64,000 nucleotides of DNA from an uncultured Serinicoccus sp. Lineage in GTDB: Bacteria; Actinomycetota; Actinomycetes; Actinomycetales; Dermatophilaceae. Both the position numbers and the translations under genes were made by a program. The notes under the pieces were generated by a model, which made no database searches, was not told where the DNA came from, and worked only from the letters and a program-made list of their open reading frames with translations. The DNA lies in the NCBI RefSeq assembly GCF_947500995.1, contig NZ_CANMUA010000007.1, positions 186,001-250,000 on the forward strand, read 5' to 3'. Shown here piece by piece: positions 33,364-42,990 of the stretch (within the stretch, counting starts at the first letter, position 1; each line of letters begins with the position of its first letter).

Positions 33364-35178
33364 TCACCGGGCCCCCGCGCGGGGGTTGGTGCAGACGATC
33401 TCGTCGGCCGCCGCGTAGGTCGTGGTGAAGTCGTCGCGGGCGACCTCGTCCCCGCCCTGGAGCAGGATCCGGATGTTGCGGATGGTGAAGCCCTCGGAGG
33501 GTGCCTGGTCGACGCAGTCCTCGCTGTCGTCCTCGCGCCGCTCGCCCCGGGTGACGTCTCGGCGCTCCCCGTCCACGGTGCGGACGGTGTACTGCTTGTC
33601 GCCGAGGAGGACCATGTGGATCTCGTCCCCGGTGATCCAGGTGCGCACGACCACCGGGGTGTCGGTGTCGTTGGTCCACAGGTTGTCGATCCAGGGCAGG
33701 GCGAGGGTGGCCTCGCGCCCGGCCGGGTAGCGCGGGATGTAGAACGAGTGGGTGGTGTGGGCGTCGAGCTGGACGCCCGCGAACCACGAGGCGTTGAACA
33801 CCACGGTGGAGATTTGCGACAGCCCGCCGCCGAGCCCCATGACCAGCTCCCCGTCGACGATGACGGGGGCCTCGGCATACCCGGCCTCCTCGCTGACCTC
33901 CCCGAGGGCGGCGCCGAGGCTGAACTGCTCCCCCGGCATGACGACCGTGCCGTTGACGTTGCCGACCCCCGTACGGAGGTTGGCCGTGCGCGCCTCGTAG
34001 TCCGGACCGCTGGGGAAGACGGACACGAAGGAGGACATCTGGGAGAAGGACCACTCGCGCGCGACGGCGTTGGTGATCTGCGGTCGGACGGTGTCGATGT
34101 CCGCCGCGACGGTCCGCTCCTCGCCGGTCTCGGCCAGCGCTGCCTCGACGGCCTCGACGAGGCCCTCCTCGACGAGGGCGTAGCCGACCTGGCCCCCGAC
34201 CACCTCGACCGAGGACCCCTCCAGGCGGACGGTCGCGTCGCGCGGGCCGCGCTCGAGCCGTCCGAGGTCCTGCCGGACCCGTGCGAGCGTGGCCTCGGCG
34301 TCGATGCCCAGCGCGAGGGCGCCGTCCTCCTGCTCGACGGCGAGCAGCTGCAGCAGGTCCCGTCGCGCGAGCTCGGCGCTGGCCTCCTCCTCCTGCTCCC
34401 CCTCGCCCCGGGACGCCTCCACCACGACGGGTGCCGCCAGCGCCGGGTCCAGGACCTCCTCGGTGAACCGCTCGATCTCCGCGGCGGTCAGCTCGGGCCG
34501 CTGGCTCGAGGCGACGCCGGCGACCTCGCGGTCCGGCCCCTGCTCCTCGCCCCAGACCTGCCCGACCCAGGCCTCCTCCAGCTCCTGCACGGTCTCGTCG
34601 ACCTGCACCGTCCGTCCGGGCTGCGCCTCGGTGACCTCCACCCCGTCCGGCGTCAGGCCGACCTCGCCGTCGACCGGCTCGGTGTCGTAGTCGGCGGCGA
34701 GGCGGGTGACCTCCGCGCGCAGCGCCTCCTCGTCCACGCCCCCGTAGAGGGGCAGGTCCCGGTCGGCGCCCGCGACGTGGTCCCAGAGCCGTGCCGGGTG
34801 GAACGACAGCCCGGTCACCCCCCTCAGGGTGCGGTCCAGGTCGAGGGACAGGCCGGCGTCCTCGGGGACCACCTCGATCCGCTCGACCTCCTCCGCCGAC
34901 CCCCCGTCGGGGCTCAGGGTGAGCACGAGCGGCTCGGTGGTGCGGTCGCCGAACTCGCGGGTGAGCTCGGCCCCGGCCTCCTCGTCGGTCAGCGACCCGA
35001 TGTCGACCCCCGCCACGCTGACGCCGGAGGCCGGACGGTCCTGGAAGTAGAGCGCGGCACCGACGTAGACCGCTGCGAGCACGAGCAGCGCCGCGGTCAG
35101 GCGGCCCACCACGGACCACCAGCCGCGGCCGTCGCCCTCCTCGCGGAGGGTCCCTGGTCGATCGGTGGCGTCAGCCAT
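33364..35178 (-). CDS. VanW-family membrane-anchored surface protein
   Basis: 604 residues. Short cytosolic N-terminus, one membrane helix (LTAALLVLAAVYVGAALYF), then two repeats of a PG-binding/YkuD-precursor-like domain (VSVAGVDIGSLTDEEAGAEL; later SVEVVGGQVGYALVEEGLVE). The C-terminal VanW domain contains NLRTGVGNVNGTVVMPGEQF, MGLGGGLSQISTVVFNASWF and HTTHSFYIPRYPAGREATL. VanW proteins accompany glycopeptide-resistance clusters in enterococci, but no van genes are here, so this is likely a housekeeping envelope protein. ATG 35178. Confidence 0.87.
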   Translation of the reverse strand: MADATDRPGTLREEGDGRGWWSVVGRLTAALLVLAAVYVGAALYFQDRPASGVSVAGVDIGSLTDEEAGAELTREFGDRTTEPLVLTLSPDGGSAEEVERIEVVPEDAGLSLDLDRTLRGVTGLSFHPARLWDHVAGADRDLPLYGGVDEEALRAEVTRLAADYDTEPVDGEVGLTPDGVEVTEAQPGRTVQVDETVQELEEAWVGQVWGEEQGPDREVAGVASSQRPELTAAEIERFTEEVLDPALAAPVVVEASRGEGEQEEEASAELARRDLLQLLAVEQEDGALALGIDAEATLARVRQDLGRLERGPRDATVRLEGSSVEVVGGQVGYALVEEGLVEAVEAALAETGEERTVAADIDTVRPQITNAVAREWSFSQMSSFVSVFPSGPDYEARTANLRTGVGNVNGTVVMPGEQFSLGAALGEVSEEAGYAEAPVIVDGELVMGLGGGLSQISTVVFNASWFAGVQLDAHTTHSFYIPRYPAGREATLALPWIDNLWTNDTDTPVVVRTWITGDEIHMVLLGDKQYTVRTVDGERRDVTRGERREDDSEDCVDQAPSEGFTIRNIRILLQGGDEVARDDFTTTYAAADEIVCTNPRAGAR

Positions 35179-35235
35179 CTGCGCTCCGTCCCTGTCGTCC
35201 GGTCCCGGTCGTGGCGGGGGCGCAGCGCCCCGTGG

Positions 35236-35757
35236 TCACCGCAGCTCTCCCAGCCGTCCACGGTAGTGCACGAGGGCCGGGCGGTCGGTCGGCCTCGCCT
35301 CGAGGGCGACGACCTCGCCGAGCGCGAGGACGTGGTCACCGGCCTCCCGGAGGTCGACGGTCCGGCACTCGAAGCTGGCGAGCGCGTCGTCCACCACCGC
35401 CATGCCGCTGGCGGCACCGCGGTGGTGCGGCACCCGCCCCAGCTGGTCGTGCAGCGGCCGGCCCGTCTCACCGAGCCACTCCGCCGTGCCCCGCTGGGCC
35501 GCGGTGAGCACGCTGACCGCGAAGTCCGCCCCCGCCTCGAGCCCCTCCAGGACGCGCGCCTCCGGGTGCAGGCTGACGAGGAGCAGCACGGGCTCCAGGG
35601 AGACGCTGGTCAGCGAGTCCACGGTGAGCGCGACGTCGTGGCCGCGCACCTGGGACGTCACCACCGCGACGCCGCTGGCGAACCGGCTCATCGCGAGGCG
35701 GTAGGTCGCGGGGTCGACGGTTCCGGGGACGTGCGGGGCCGGCTCGTGCGCGCTCAT
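35236..35757 (-). CDS. Flavin reductase-like FMN-binding protein
   Basis: 173 residues. Typical short-chain flavin reductase features: TYRLAMSRFASGVAVVTSQV, ALTVDSLTSVSLEPVLLLVS, LHPEARVLEGLEAGADFAVS and the late DHVLALGEVVALEARPTDRP, followed by LVHYRGRLGEL. Such proteins supply reduced FMN/FAD to two-component monooxygenases. The start overlaps the mshB stop (ATGA). No cognate oxygenase is nearby, so the physiological partner is unknown. Confidence 0.88.
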   Translation of the reverse strand: MSAHEPAPHVPGTVDPATYRLAMSRFASGVAVVTSQVRGHDVALTVDSLTSVSLEPVLLLVSLHPEARVLEGLEAGADFAVSVLTAAQRGTAEWLGETGRPLHDQLGRVPHHRGAASGMAVVDDALASFECRTVDLREAGDHVLALGEVVALEARPTDRPALVHYRGRLGELR

Positions 35758-36662
35758 GCCGGCGGCTCCCCCTGCGCCCGGGCGAGCGCCTCCCGGGACG
35801 CCGGCCACGCGGCATACCCCTCGCGCCCGGGGAGCCGGGCGGCCACGTCGTTCGACAGGGTGTACCACCCCTCGTGGAGGGTCACCTGGGTGGGATGCTC
35901 GGCGAGCGCCGCCCGCTGGCGGGGCAGCGCGCCCTCGTCCACGACGGCGTGCGTGACGAGGTCGTCGGCCACGACGTTCGGAGGACAGGGGTCGTCGGGG
36001 CCCGGCACCCGCACCAGGCCCCCGGCGGGGCTGCGCGTTCCGTCCGGGACGTGCGCGGCCAGCCAGCGCCGGTCCTCCCGGGCCCACGAGGCCGGGACGA
36101 GCGCGACGTAGAGCCGGGGCGCGGCACCTGGCGTCCCCTCGGCGAGCAGCTCCACCGCCCGGGCGGTCACGCGGTGGGTCTGGACGTGGTCGGGGTGCCC
36201 GTACCCGCCCCAGGGGTCGTAGGTCAGCACGAGGTCGGGCCGCACCCCCTGCAGCAGGGCGGCGAGGTCGCGGGCGGCCTCCTCGAGGTCGGCGCCGGAG
36301 AAGGCCTGCGGGTGGGCGGCGGCGGGCGAGCCGGCCATGCCGCTGTCCCGCCAGCGGGGCTGCTCGCCGCCGAGGAGGTGGTGCCGCACCCCCAGCCGGC
36401 GCATCGCGCGGTCCAGCTCGCCCCGACGGTGCTTCGCGAGCGCCGGCCCGTCCCCCTCCAGGGCGGCGAGCGAGGGGGTGATGACCTCGCCCTCCTCACC
36501 CAGGGTGCAGGTGACGACGTGGACCTCGTCGCCGGCCTCGACATGGTGCGCCAGCGCCAGTCCGGTGGCGAGCGTCTCGTCGTCGGGGTGGGCGTGCACC
36601 GCGACCAGCCGCAGCGGCCTGCCGGAGGGCAGCCCGTCACGCAGGTCCGGGCGCACCGGCAC
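35754..36662 (-). CDS. mshB: MshB: GlcNAc-Ins deacetylase of mycothiol synthesis
   Basis: 302 residues. Zinc motif AHPDDE (His25, Asp28) near the N-terminus and the third ligand in GYGHPDHVQTH; between them GEEGEVITPSLA and DSGMAGSP. This is the LmbE/PIG-L family, and the C-terminal HEGWYTLSNDVAARLPGREG is typical of MshB rather than Mca. It removes the acetyl group from GlcNAc-inositol in mycothiol synthesis, a marker of Actinomycetota. GTG 36662 lies 3 bp after the typA stop; coupling with flavin reductase downstream is by ATGA. Confidence 0.92.
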   Translation of the reverse strand: MPVRPDLRDGLPSGRPLRLVAVHAHPDDETLATGLALAHHVEAGDEVHVVTCTLGEEGEVITPSLAALEGDGPALAKHRRGELDRAMRRLGVRHHLLGGEQPRWRDSGMAGSPAAAHPQAFSGADLEEAARDLAALLQGVRPDLVLTYDPWGGYGHPDHVQTHRVTARAVELLAEGTPGAAPRLYVALVPASWAREDRRWLAAHVPDGTRSPAGGLVRVPGPDDPCPPNVVADDLVTHAVVDEGALPRQRAALAEHPTQVTLHEGWYTLSNDVAARLPGREGYAAWPASREALARAQGEPPA

Positions 36663-36665
36663 GGC

Positions 36666-38588
36666 TCAGCCCTTCGAGCGGGCCGCCTTGGCCCGCTGGT
36701 TGGCGTCGAGGATCACCTTGCGGACGCGGACCGCCTCGGGGGTCACCTCCACGCACTCGTCCTCGCGGCAGAACTCCAGCGACTGCTCGAGCGAGAGCAC
36801 CCGCGGGGGGACGAGCCGCTCGAGGACGTCGGCGCCCGCGGAGCGCACGTTGGTGAGCTTGCGCTCCTTGGTGATGTTGACGTCCATGTCGTCGGCCCGG
36901 GAGTTCTCCCCGACGATCATGCCCTCGTAGACCTCGGTCGTCGGCTCCAGGAACATCGTGCCGCGCTCCTGGAGGTTGAACATGGCGTAGGTGGTGGCGA
37001 CCCCGGAACGGTCGGACACCAGCGAGCCGGACTGGCGGGTACGGATCTCCCCGAACCACGGGGCGTAGCCGTCGAACACGTGGTGCGCGATGCCGGTGCC
37101 CCGGGTCTCGGTGAGGAACTCGGTGCGGAAGCCGATGAGCCCGCGCGAGGGCACGACATACTCCATCCGGATCCAGCCGGTGCCGTGGTTGGTCATCTGC
37201 TCCATCCGGCCCTTGCGCGCGGCCATGAGCTGGGTGATGGTGCCGAGGTGCTCCTCGGGGGTGTCGATGGTGAGCCGCTCCACCGGCTCGTGCAGCTTGC
37301 CGTCGACCTCCCGGGTGACCACCTGCGGCTTGCCGACGGTCAGCTCGTAGCCCTCGCGGCGCATCTGCTCGACGAGGATGGCGAGCGCCAGCTCACCACG
37401 CCCCTGGACCTCCCAGGCGTCGGGCCGCTCGGTGGGCAGCACCCTGAGGGAGACGTTGCCCACGAGCTCCTTGTCCAGCCGGTCCTTGACCAGGCGGGCC
37501 GTGACCTTGCCCCCCTTGACCCGGCCGGCCAGCGGGCTGGTGTTGGTGCCGATGGTCATGGAGATGGCCGGCTCGTCGACGGTGATGAGCGGCAGCGGCA
37601 CCGGGTCGGCCGCGTCGGCGAGGGTCTCGCCGATGGTGATGTCGGGGATGCCGGCGATCGCCATGATGTCCCCCGGGCCGGCCTGCTCGGCAGGCTTGCG
37701 CTCCAGGGCCTCGGTGAGCAGCAGCTCGGTGATCTTCACCGACGTGACCGAGCCGTCGCGACGGCACCAGGCGACCTGCTGCCCCTTGCGGATCTCGCCC
37801 TCGTGCACGCGGCACAGCGCGAGCCGGCCGAGGAAGGGGCTGGAGTCCAGGTTGGTGACGTGCGCCTGCAGCGGCGCGCCCGGGGTGAAGGTCGGGGCGG
37901 GCACCGTCTCGAGGATGGTCGCGAACAGCGGCTCCAGGTCGGGGCTGTCCGGCAGCTCGCCGTCGACCGGCGGCTGCAGGCTGGCGCGGCCGGCCTTGGC
38001 CGAGGCGTAGACCACCGGGAAGTCCAGGGCCAGCTCCACCTGGGCCGGGTCGTGCTCGTCCAGCAGGTCCATGAAGAGGGCGTAGACCTCGTCGACGACC
38101 TCGCTGATGCGGCTGTCGGGCCGGTCCACCTTGTTGATGCAGAGCACGACGGGGAGGTGGGCGGCGAGGGCCTTGCGCAGGACGAAGCGCGTCTGCGGCA
38201 ACGGCCCCTCCGAGGCATCGACCAGGAGCACGACGCCGTCCACCATCGACAGGCCTCGCTCGACCTCTCCCCCGAAGTCGGCGTGACCCGGGGTGTCGAT
38301 GATGTTGATCGTCATGCCGCCCTCGGGGGCCGAGGCACCGGTGTAGCGGATGGCCGTGTTCTTGGCCAGGATCGTGATGCCCTTCTCGCGCTCGAGGTCT
38401 CCGGAGTCCATCACCCGGTCCGGACCCTCACCCCCGCGCTGCTGCTGGTCGGCGAAGGCTCCGCCCTGGGTGAGCATGGCGTCGACCAGGGTCGTCTTGC
38501 CGTGGTCGACGTGCGCCACGATGGCGACGTTGCGGATGTCTGCGCGCACTCCTGCGGGCAGGGCGGGGTCACGGTCAGCAAGGGGCAT
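36666..38588 (-). CDS. typA: Translational GTPase TypA/BipA
   Basis: 640 residues. G1 AHVDHGKT, G2 region EREKGITI, G3 [11 protein letters not shown]4 NKVDRPD and G5 YASAKAG are visible in the first ~180 residues. EF-G-like domains and the BipA C-terminal domain follow ([20 protein letters not shown]). The ribosome-associated GTPase helps assembly and stress adaptation. ATG 38588 is 6 nt after GACACT on the minus strand. It lies directly upstream of mshB, resembling the Rv1165-Rv1170 region by recall. Confidence 0.95.
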   Translation of the reverse strand: MPLADRDPALPAGVRADIRNVAIVAHVDHGKTTLVDAMLTQGGAFADQQQRGGEGPDRVMDSGDLEREKGITILAKNTAIRYTGASAPEGGMTINIIDTPGHADFGGEVERGLSMVDGVVLLVDASEGPLPQTRFVLRKALAAHLPVVLCINKVDRPDSRISEVVDEVYALFMDLLDEHDPAQVELALDFPVVYASAKAGRASLQPPVDGELPDSPDLEPLFATILETVPAPTFTPGAPLQAHVTNLDSSPFLGRLALCRVHEGEIRKGQQVAWCRRDGSVTSVKITELLLTEALERKPAEQAGPGDIMAIAGIPDITIGETLADAADPVPLPLITVDEPAISMTIGTNTSPLAGRVKGGKVTARLVKDRLDKELVGNVSLRVLPTERPDAWEVQGRGELALAILVEQMRREGYELTVGKPQVVTREVDGKLHEPVERLTIDTPEEHLGTITQLMAARKGRMEQMTNHGTGWIRMEYVVPSRGLIGFRTEFLTETRGTGIAHHVFDGYAPWFGEIRTRQSGSLVSDRSGVATTYAMFNLQERGTMFLEPTTEVYEGMIVGENSRADDMDVNITKERKLTNVRSAGADVLERLVPPRVLSLEQSLEFCREDECVEVTPEAVRVRKVILDANQRAKAARSKG

Positions 38589-38594
38589 GGGCCC

Positions 38595-38600
38595 AGTGTC
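38595..38600 (-). promoter_or_regulatory. Possible leaderless -10 box (GACACT) of typA
   Basis: GACACT followed by GGGCCC and ATG 38588. Confidence 0.4.
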
Positions 38601-38642
38601 TCACCCCGGGGACGCGGGACCGACCTCACACCGGCGGGCCGG

Positions 38643-39047
38643 TCAGTGGTGCAGCAGCGGCACGAGGTGCCGCACGACCGGCACGTCGTGCTCGAGCCAG
38701 GGCACGCCCAGCAGGTCCTCGGGGCCCAGCCACCGCAGCTCACCGTGGTCCTGCAGCGGGCGGGGAGGCAGCTGGCCGGGCTCGGGGACCGCCCACCACA
38801 AGCGCATCGACCACGGGTGCGCCAAGGGCCAGTCTCCCCCGACCCGGCCCCCCAGGAGCACCCGCACGCCGAGCTCCTCGCGCGCCTCCCGCACCGCGGC
38901 GGCGGCGGGATCCTCCCCCCGCTCGACCTTGCCCCCGGGGAACTCCCAACCGCCGGCCAGCGCCGCGGGGGCGCTGCGGCACCCGGCCAGCACCCGCGTC
39001 GGCCGCGCCAACGAGTCGCAGAGGGCGACGGCGGCGACGAGCTGCAT
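38643..39047 (-). CDS. MutT-like Nudix hydrolase
   Basis: 134 residues. Complete Nudix box: [23 protein letters not shown]. The start [20 protein letters not shown] and FPGGKVE resemble MutT/CTP-pyrophosphohydrolase (NudG-type) proteins that hydrolyse oxidised or modified NTPs. ATG 39047. It ends 54 bp before the typA start on the same strand. Exact substrate is not predictable. Confidence 0.87.
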   Translation of the reverse strand: MQLVAAVALCDSLARPTRVLAGCRSAPAALAGGWEFPGGKVERGEDPAAAAVREAREELGVRVLLGGRVGGDWPLAHPWSMRLWWAVPEPGQLPPRPLQDHGELRWLGPEDLLGVPWLEHDVPVVRHLVPLLHH

Positions 39048-39201
39048 CGGCTCATCCTCCCAGCACGCCGGGCTTGCCGCAGGGGCAGGTCACGGTCCCG
39101 TCACGAACGGCCCGTCACCCTTGGCAACCGGGCCCCGGTGTGGTGAGGTCACCCCCTATACCGGGCTATCCGCGTCCGGTCATGACGCTGTAGGAGGAAC
39201 G

Positions 39202-40893
39202 ATGAAGAACCGCAGGGTCGCGATCGCCGCGACCAGCGCAGCTCTGGCCCTCGTGCTGAGCTCGTGCGCCGAGTCCGAACGCGACGACAGCTCCGGCGAG
39301 GGCGACGGCGCCTCCGGGTCCGAGGACGCCGGCGGCGCAGAGGCCTCGGACGCCACCTTCGTCTTCGGTGCCGCCGGCGCCCCCACCACCTTCGACCCCT
39401 TCTACGCCAGCGACGGGGAGACCTTCCGCGTCACCCGGCAGATCTTCCAGAACCTCGTGGGCATCGAGCCCGGCGGCACCGAGTTCGTGCCGGAGCTCGC
39501 CACCGAGTGGGAGTCCTCCGAGGACGGCCTGACCTGGACCTTCCAGCTCCAGGACGGCGTGACCTTCCACGACGGCGAGCCCTTCGACGCCGAGGCGGTC
39601 TGCTACAACTTCGAGCGCTGGGCGGACCAGAACGAGGCCGGCCAGAACCCGTCGGCGGCCTACTACTACGGCAACGACTTCGGCTTCGGCGAGGACTCGC
39701 TCTACGAGAGCTGCACCGCCACCGACGAGATGACCGCCGAGGTCGTCCTCACCCGGGCCACCGGCAAGTTCCCCGGTGTCCTCTCGCAGAGCTCCTACGG
39801 CATCTCCTCCCCCGCTGCCCTCGAGGAGTACGACGCGAACGGCATCGAGGTCCAGGGCGAGGGCTTCACCTTCCCCGAGTACGCCACGGACCACCCGACC
39901 GGGACCGGGCCGTTCGTGTTCGACTCCTTCGACGGCACCAGCAACGTCACGCTCACCCGCAACGACGACTTCTGGGGCGAGCAGGCCGGCGTGCAGGAGA
40001 TCATCTTCCGGATCATCAGCGACGAGACCGCGCGCCGCCAGGAGCTGGAGTCGGGCACCATCAACGGCTACGACCTGCCGAACCCCGTGGACTGGGCCGG
40101 GCTGGAGGAGGCCGGCAACCAGGTCCTCATCCGCGACCCCTTCAACATCCTCTACCTCGCCCTGAACCCGGTGGCCGACCCGCAGCTGGAGGACCCGCTC
40201 ATCCGGCGGGCGCTCTACCACGCCATCAACCGGGAGGAGCTGGTGGCCAGCCAGCTGCCCGACGGCGCGGAGGTGGCCACGCAGTTCATCCCGCCGACCG
40301 TGGCCGGCTACAACGAGTCCATCGAGCCCTACGCCTACGACCCCGAGGCGGCGCAGGACCTGCTCGAGGAGGCCGGCGCGTCCGACCTCACCATCGACCT
40401 GTGGTACCCCACCGAGGTGACCCGGCCCTACATGCCGAACCCGCAGGCCATCTACGACGCGGTCGCCGCGGACTGGGAGGCCGTCGGAGTGACCATCAAC
40501 CCCGTCGCCCGCCCCTGGGCCGGCGGCTACATCGACGGCACGCAGCAGAGCCAGGCGCCCGCCTTCTTCCTGGGCTGGACGGGTGACCTCAACTCGGCGG
40601 ACAACTTCCTGTGCGCCTTCTTCTGCGGTGAGGACAACCAGTTCGGGACCTCGGCGCTGCCCTTCCAGGACGAGCTCCAGGAGGGCCTGCGCGCCGGAGA
40701 CGCCGAGCCCGACGAGGACGCCCGCACGGCACTCTACGAGGAGCTCAACGCCCAGATCATGTCCGAGGAGTGGCTGCCCGGCCTGCCGCTGAGCCACTCC
40801 CCGCCGGCCATCGTGGTCGGTCCGAACGTCGAGGGGCTCATCCCCAGCCCCCTGACGGCCGAGGACTTCTCGACGATCACCCTCAGCGAGTGA
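39202..40893 (+). CDS. Peptide ABC transporter substrate-binding lipoprotein (SBP_bac_5)
   Basis: 563 residues. Signal peptide with lipobox VLSSC (Cys22), a short acidic Ser/Gly linker, then the family 5 fold: TFDPFYASDGETFRVTRQIF, NLVGIEPGG, LQDGVTFHDGEPFDAEAVCY, DHPTGTGPFVFDSFDG and RRALYHAINREELV. It binds oligopeptides or dipeptides outside the membrane. AGGAGG lies 5 nt before ATG 39202. It heads a five-gene dpp/opp-like operon. Its place beside typA corresponds to lpqW in mycobacteria. Confidence 0.92.
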   Translation: MKNRRVAIAATSAALALVLSSCAESERDDSSGEGDGASGSEDAGGAEASDATFVFGAAGAPTTFDPFYASDGETFRVTRQIFQNLVGIEPGGTEFVPELATEWESSEDGLTWTFQLQDGVTFHDGEPFDAEAVCYNFERWADQNEAGQNPSAAYYYGNDFGFGEDSLYESCTATDEMTAEVVLTRATGKFPGVLSQSSYGISSPAALEEYDANGIEVQGEGFTFPEYATDHPTGTGPFVFDSFDGTSNVTLTRNDDFWGEQAGVQEIIFRIISDETARRQELESGTINGYDLPNPVDWAGLEEAGNQVLIRDPFNILYLALNPVADPQLEDPLIRRALYHAINREELVASQLPDGAEVATQFIPPTVAGYNESIEPYAYDPEAAQDLLEEAGASDLTIDLWYPTEVTRPYMPNPQAIYDAVAADWEAVGVTINPVARPWAGGYIDGTQQSQAPAFFLGWTGDLNSADNFLCAFFCGEDNQFGTSALPFQDELQEGLRAGDAEPDEDARTALYEELNAQIMSEEWLPGLPLSHSPPAIVVGPNVEGLIPSPLTAEDFSTITLSE

Positions 40894-40898
40894 TCCCG

Positions 40899-40973
40899 CG
40901 GTGGCAGGACGGGAGACCGTCCTGCCACCGATGATGACGACGGGCCGACCTCCCCGGTCGGCCCGTCGTCATC
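40899..40973 (+). terminator. Two strong hairpins between binding protein and permease genes
   Basis: Hairpin 1: a 14 bp perfect stem (40899-40912 with 40917-40930, loop GAGA). Hairpin 2: an 18 bp perfect stem (40933-40950 with 40956-40973, loop TCCCC). They begin 5 nt after the binding-protein stop. They probably act as partial terminator or 3'-end stabiliser, giving excess binding protein over membrane components. Confidence 0.8.
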
Positions 40974-41015
40974 CTGGTCCCTGTTCCGCACCCCTGCTGG
41001 GCCGAGGAGTCCGCC

Positions 41016-42026
41016 GTGCTGAAGTTCGTCATCCGCCGTGTCCTGCAGATGGGGCTGGCGCTGTTCATGCTGAGCCTGCTGCTCTTCGCCTGGCTGCGCG
41101 CCCTGCCCGGCGGTCCGGTCAGCGCGCTGCTCGGCGAGCGGGGCTCCCCCGAGGCCGCCGCCGACCTGCGCCGTCAGCTGGGTCTGGACCAGCCGTTGCC
41201 CGTGCAGTACGTCCGCTTCGTCCAGCGGGCGCTGGACGGTGACTTCGGCATCTCCACCGGGGTGTTCCGCGGACAGCCGGCGATCGACATCTTCCTGACC
41301 CGGTTGCCGGCGACCGTCGAGCTGAGCATCTTCGCCCTGGCCATCGCCCTCACCCTCGCGATCCCCCTGGGCTACATCGCCGCCCGCCGCCGCGGCGGTG
41401 TCCTGGACACCGGGCTCGTCATCAGCTCGCTCGTCGGGGTGGCGGTCCCGGTGTTCTTCCTGGCCTTCGTCCTCAAGTACCTCTTCGCGGTGCGGTGGGG
41501 CCTGCTGCCCCCGTCCGGCTACCAGACCGCCGGCATCGACGCCACGAGGGTGACCGGGTTCGCCGTGCTGGACGGCATCCTGACCCGGGAGTGGGACGCG
41601 TCCTGGGACGCGTTCCGGCACCTGCTGCTGCCCGCGATCGCGCTGTCCTCCATCCCGTTCGCGGTGATCTTCCGCATCACCCGGGCGTCGGTGCTCGACG
41701 TCATGGACGAGGACTACGTCCGGACGGCCCGGGCCAAGGGCCTGCGCGCGCCGGTCATCCGGGTGCGGCACATCATGCGCAACGCCCTCATCCCCGTCAT
41801 CACCATCATCGGGCTGCAGGTCGGTGCCCTGCTGGCCGGGGCCGTCCTCACCGAGAAGGTCTTCGCCTTCCCCGGGATCGGACAGGCCCTGGCCCTGGGG
41901 TTCGAGACCCGCGACTACCCCGTGCTCCAGGTCCTCATCATGATGGCCGCGATCATCTACATCGTCGTCAACCTGCTGGTCGACATCGCCTATGCCCTGA
42001 TCGACCCGCGCGTGCGGACCAAGTGA
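41016..42026 (+). CDS. dppB: Peptide ABC transporter permease, DppB-like
   Basis: 336 residues. N-terminal MLKFVIRRVLQMGLALFMLS and LPGGPVSALL, a periplasmic loop with RRQLGLDQPLPVQYVRFVQR, then the BPD_transp_1 domain including the EAA loop (DYVRTARAKGLRAPVIRVRH). Six membrane segments expected. The GTG start has GAGGAG upstream. It forms the inner-membrane channel with the next gene. Confidence 0.93.
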   Translation: MLKFVIRRVLQMGLALFMLSLLLFAWLRALPGGPVSALLGERGSPEAAADLRRQLGLDQPLPVQYVRFVQRALDGDFGISTGVFRGQPAIDIFLTRLPATVELSIFALAIALTLAIPLGYIAARRRGGVLDTGLVISSLVGVAVPVFFLAFVLKYLFAVRWGLLPPSGYQTAGIDATRVTGFAVLDGILTREWDASWDAFRHLLLPAIALSSIPFAVIFRITRASVLDVMDEDYVRTARAKGLRAPVIRVRHIMRNALIPVITIIGLQVGALLAGAVLTEKVFAFPGIGQALALGFETRDYPVLQVLIMMAAIIYIVVNLLVDIAYALIDPRVRTK

Positions 42027-42036
42027 GGACGCGGAC

Positions 42037-42978
42037 ATGACTTCCTACGGTGACACCAAGAAGGCACGGATCGACGCCCTCGCCGAGGCCGGGTCGCTCA
42101 GCGACGACGAGGGTGTCAGCCTCTGGCGCTCGGCGTGGCTGCGGCTGCGCAAGGACCCGGTCTTCCTCATCGGTGCCGCGATCGTCACGGCCTTCGTCCT
42201 GCTCGCCATCATCGCCCCCTGGATCGCCCCTCACGACCCCGCCGCGAGGCTGCTCATCGGTGAGGTGAGCCGCCAGTCCAACCCGGTGCCCGAACCCCGG
42301 CCCGGCTTCCCGCTCGGCGCCGACGACCGGGGCCGCGACCTGCTGTCCCGCCTCATCGTGGGATCCCGGCAGACCCTCATCGTGGGCGTCCTGGCGACGC
42401 TGGGCGGCCTCATCGGTGGACTGACCCTCGGGATCCTCGCCGGCGGCGTCGGCGGGTGGGTGGACGCGGCCGTCATGCGGGTGGTGGACGTCATGCTCTC
42501 CATCCCCTCGCTCCTCCTGGCCTTCTCGCTCGCGGCCATCCTCGAGCCGTCGCAGTGGAGCGTCATCGCCGCCATCGCCATCATCCAGGTGCCGATCTTC
42601 GCGCGTCTGCTGCGAGGTTCGATGCTCAGCCAGCGGCACAGCGACCACGTGCTCGCCGCGCGCGCCCTCGGGGTGCGGCCCATCCCCATCGTCTTCCGGC
42701 ACATGCTGCCGAACGCCATCGGCCCGGTCATCGTCCAGGCGACCCTCGTCCTGGCCGTGGCGATCATCGACGCCGCCGCCCTGTCCTTCCTCGGCCTGGG
42801 CAACCCCGACGACACCAGGCCCGAGTGGGGCCAGATGCTCGGCGCCGCCCAGCCGTACTTCAACAGCTACCCGCACCTGGCCTTCTACCCGGCGATCTGC
42901 ATCGTCACCGTAGCGCTGGGTTTCACCCTCATGGGCGAGTCCCTGCGCGAGGCCCTCGACCCCAAGTCCCGTCGCTGA
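42037..42978 (+). CDS. dppC: Peptide ABC transporter permease, DppC-like
   Basis: 313 residues. Cytosolic start, first helix [20 protein letters not shown], then [20 protein letters not shown], the DppC/OppC signature, and EAA loop ([20 protein letters not shown]). C-terminal [20 protein letters not shown] is typical. It begins 10 bp after dppB, tightly cotranscribed. Confidence 0.93.
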   Translation: MTSYGDTKKARIDALAEAGSLSDDEGVSLWRSAWLRLRKDPVFLIGAAIVTAFVLLAIIAPWIAPHDPAARLLIGEVSRQSNPVPEPRPGFPLGADDRGRDLLSRLIVGSRQTLIVGVLATLGGLIGGLTLGILAGGVGGWVDAAVMRVVDVMLSIPSLLLAFSLAAILEPSQWSVIAAIAIIQVPIFARLLRGSMLSQRHSDHVLAARALGVRPIPIVFRHMLPNAIGPVIVQATLVLAVAIIDAAALSFLGLGNPDDTRPEWGQMLGAAQPYFNSYPHLAFYPAICIVTVALGFTLMGESLREALDPKSRR

Positions 42979-42990
42979 GGAGCCCGGCCG

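Noticed and set aside
33364-35178. VanW protein as part of a vancomycin-resistance cluster
   Set aside because: No vanH/A/X, vanY or two-component genes nearby; the surroundings are housekeeping genes.
33214-39146. Two giant plus-strand frames (about 965 and 1090 codons) opposite VanW, mshB and typA
   Set aside because: Composition is typical of antisense translation of GC-rich genes; the minus strand carries well-known families throughout.
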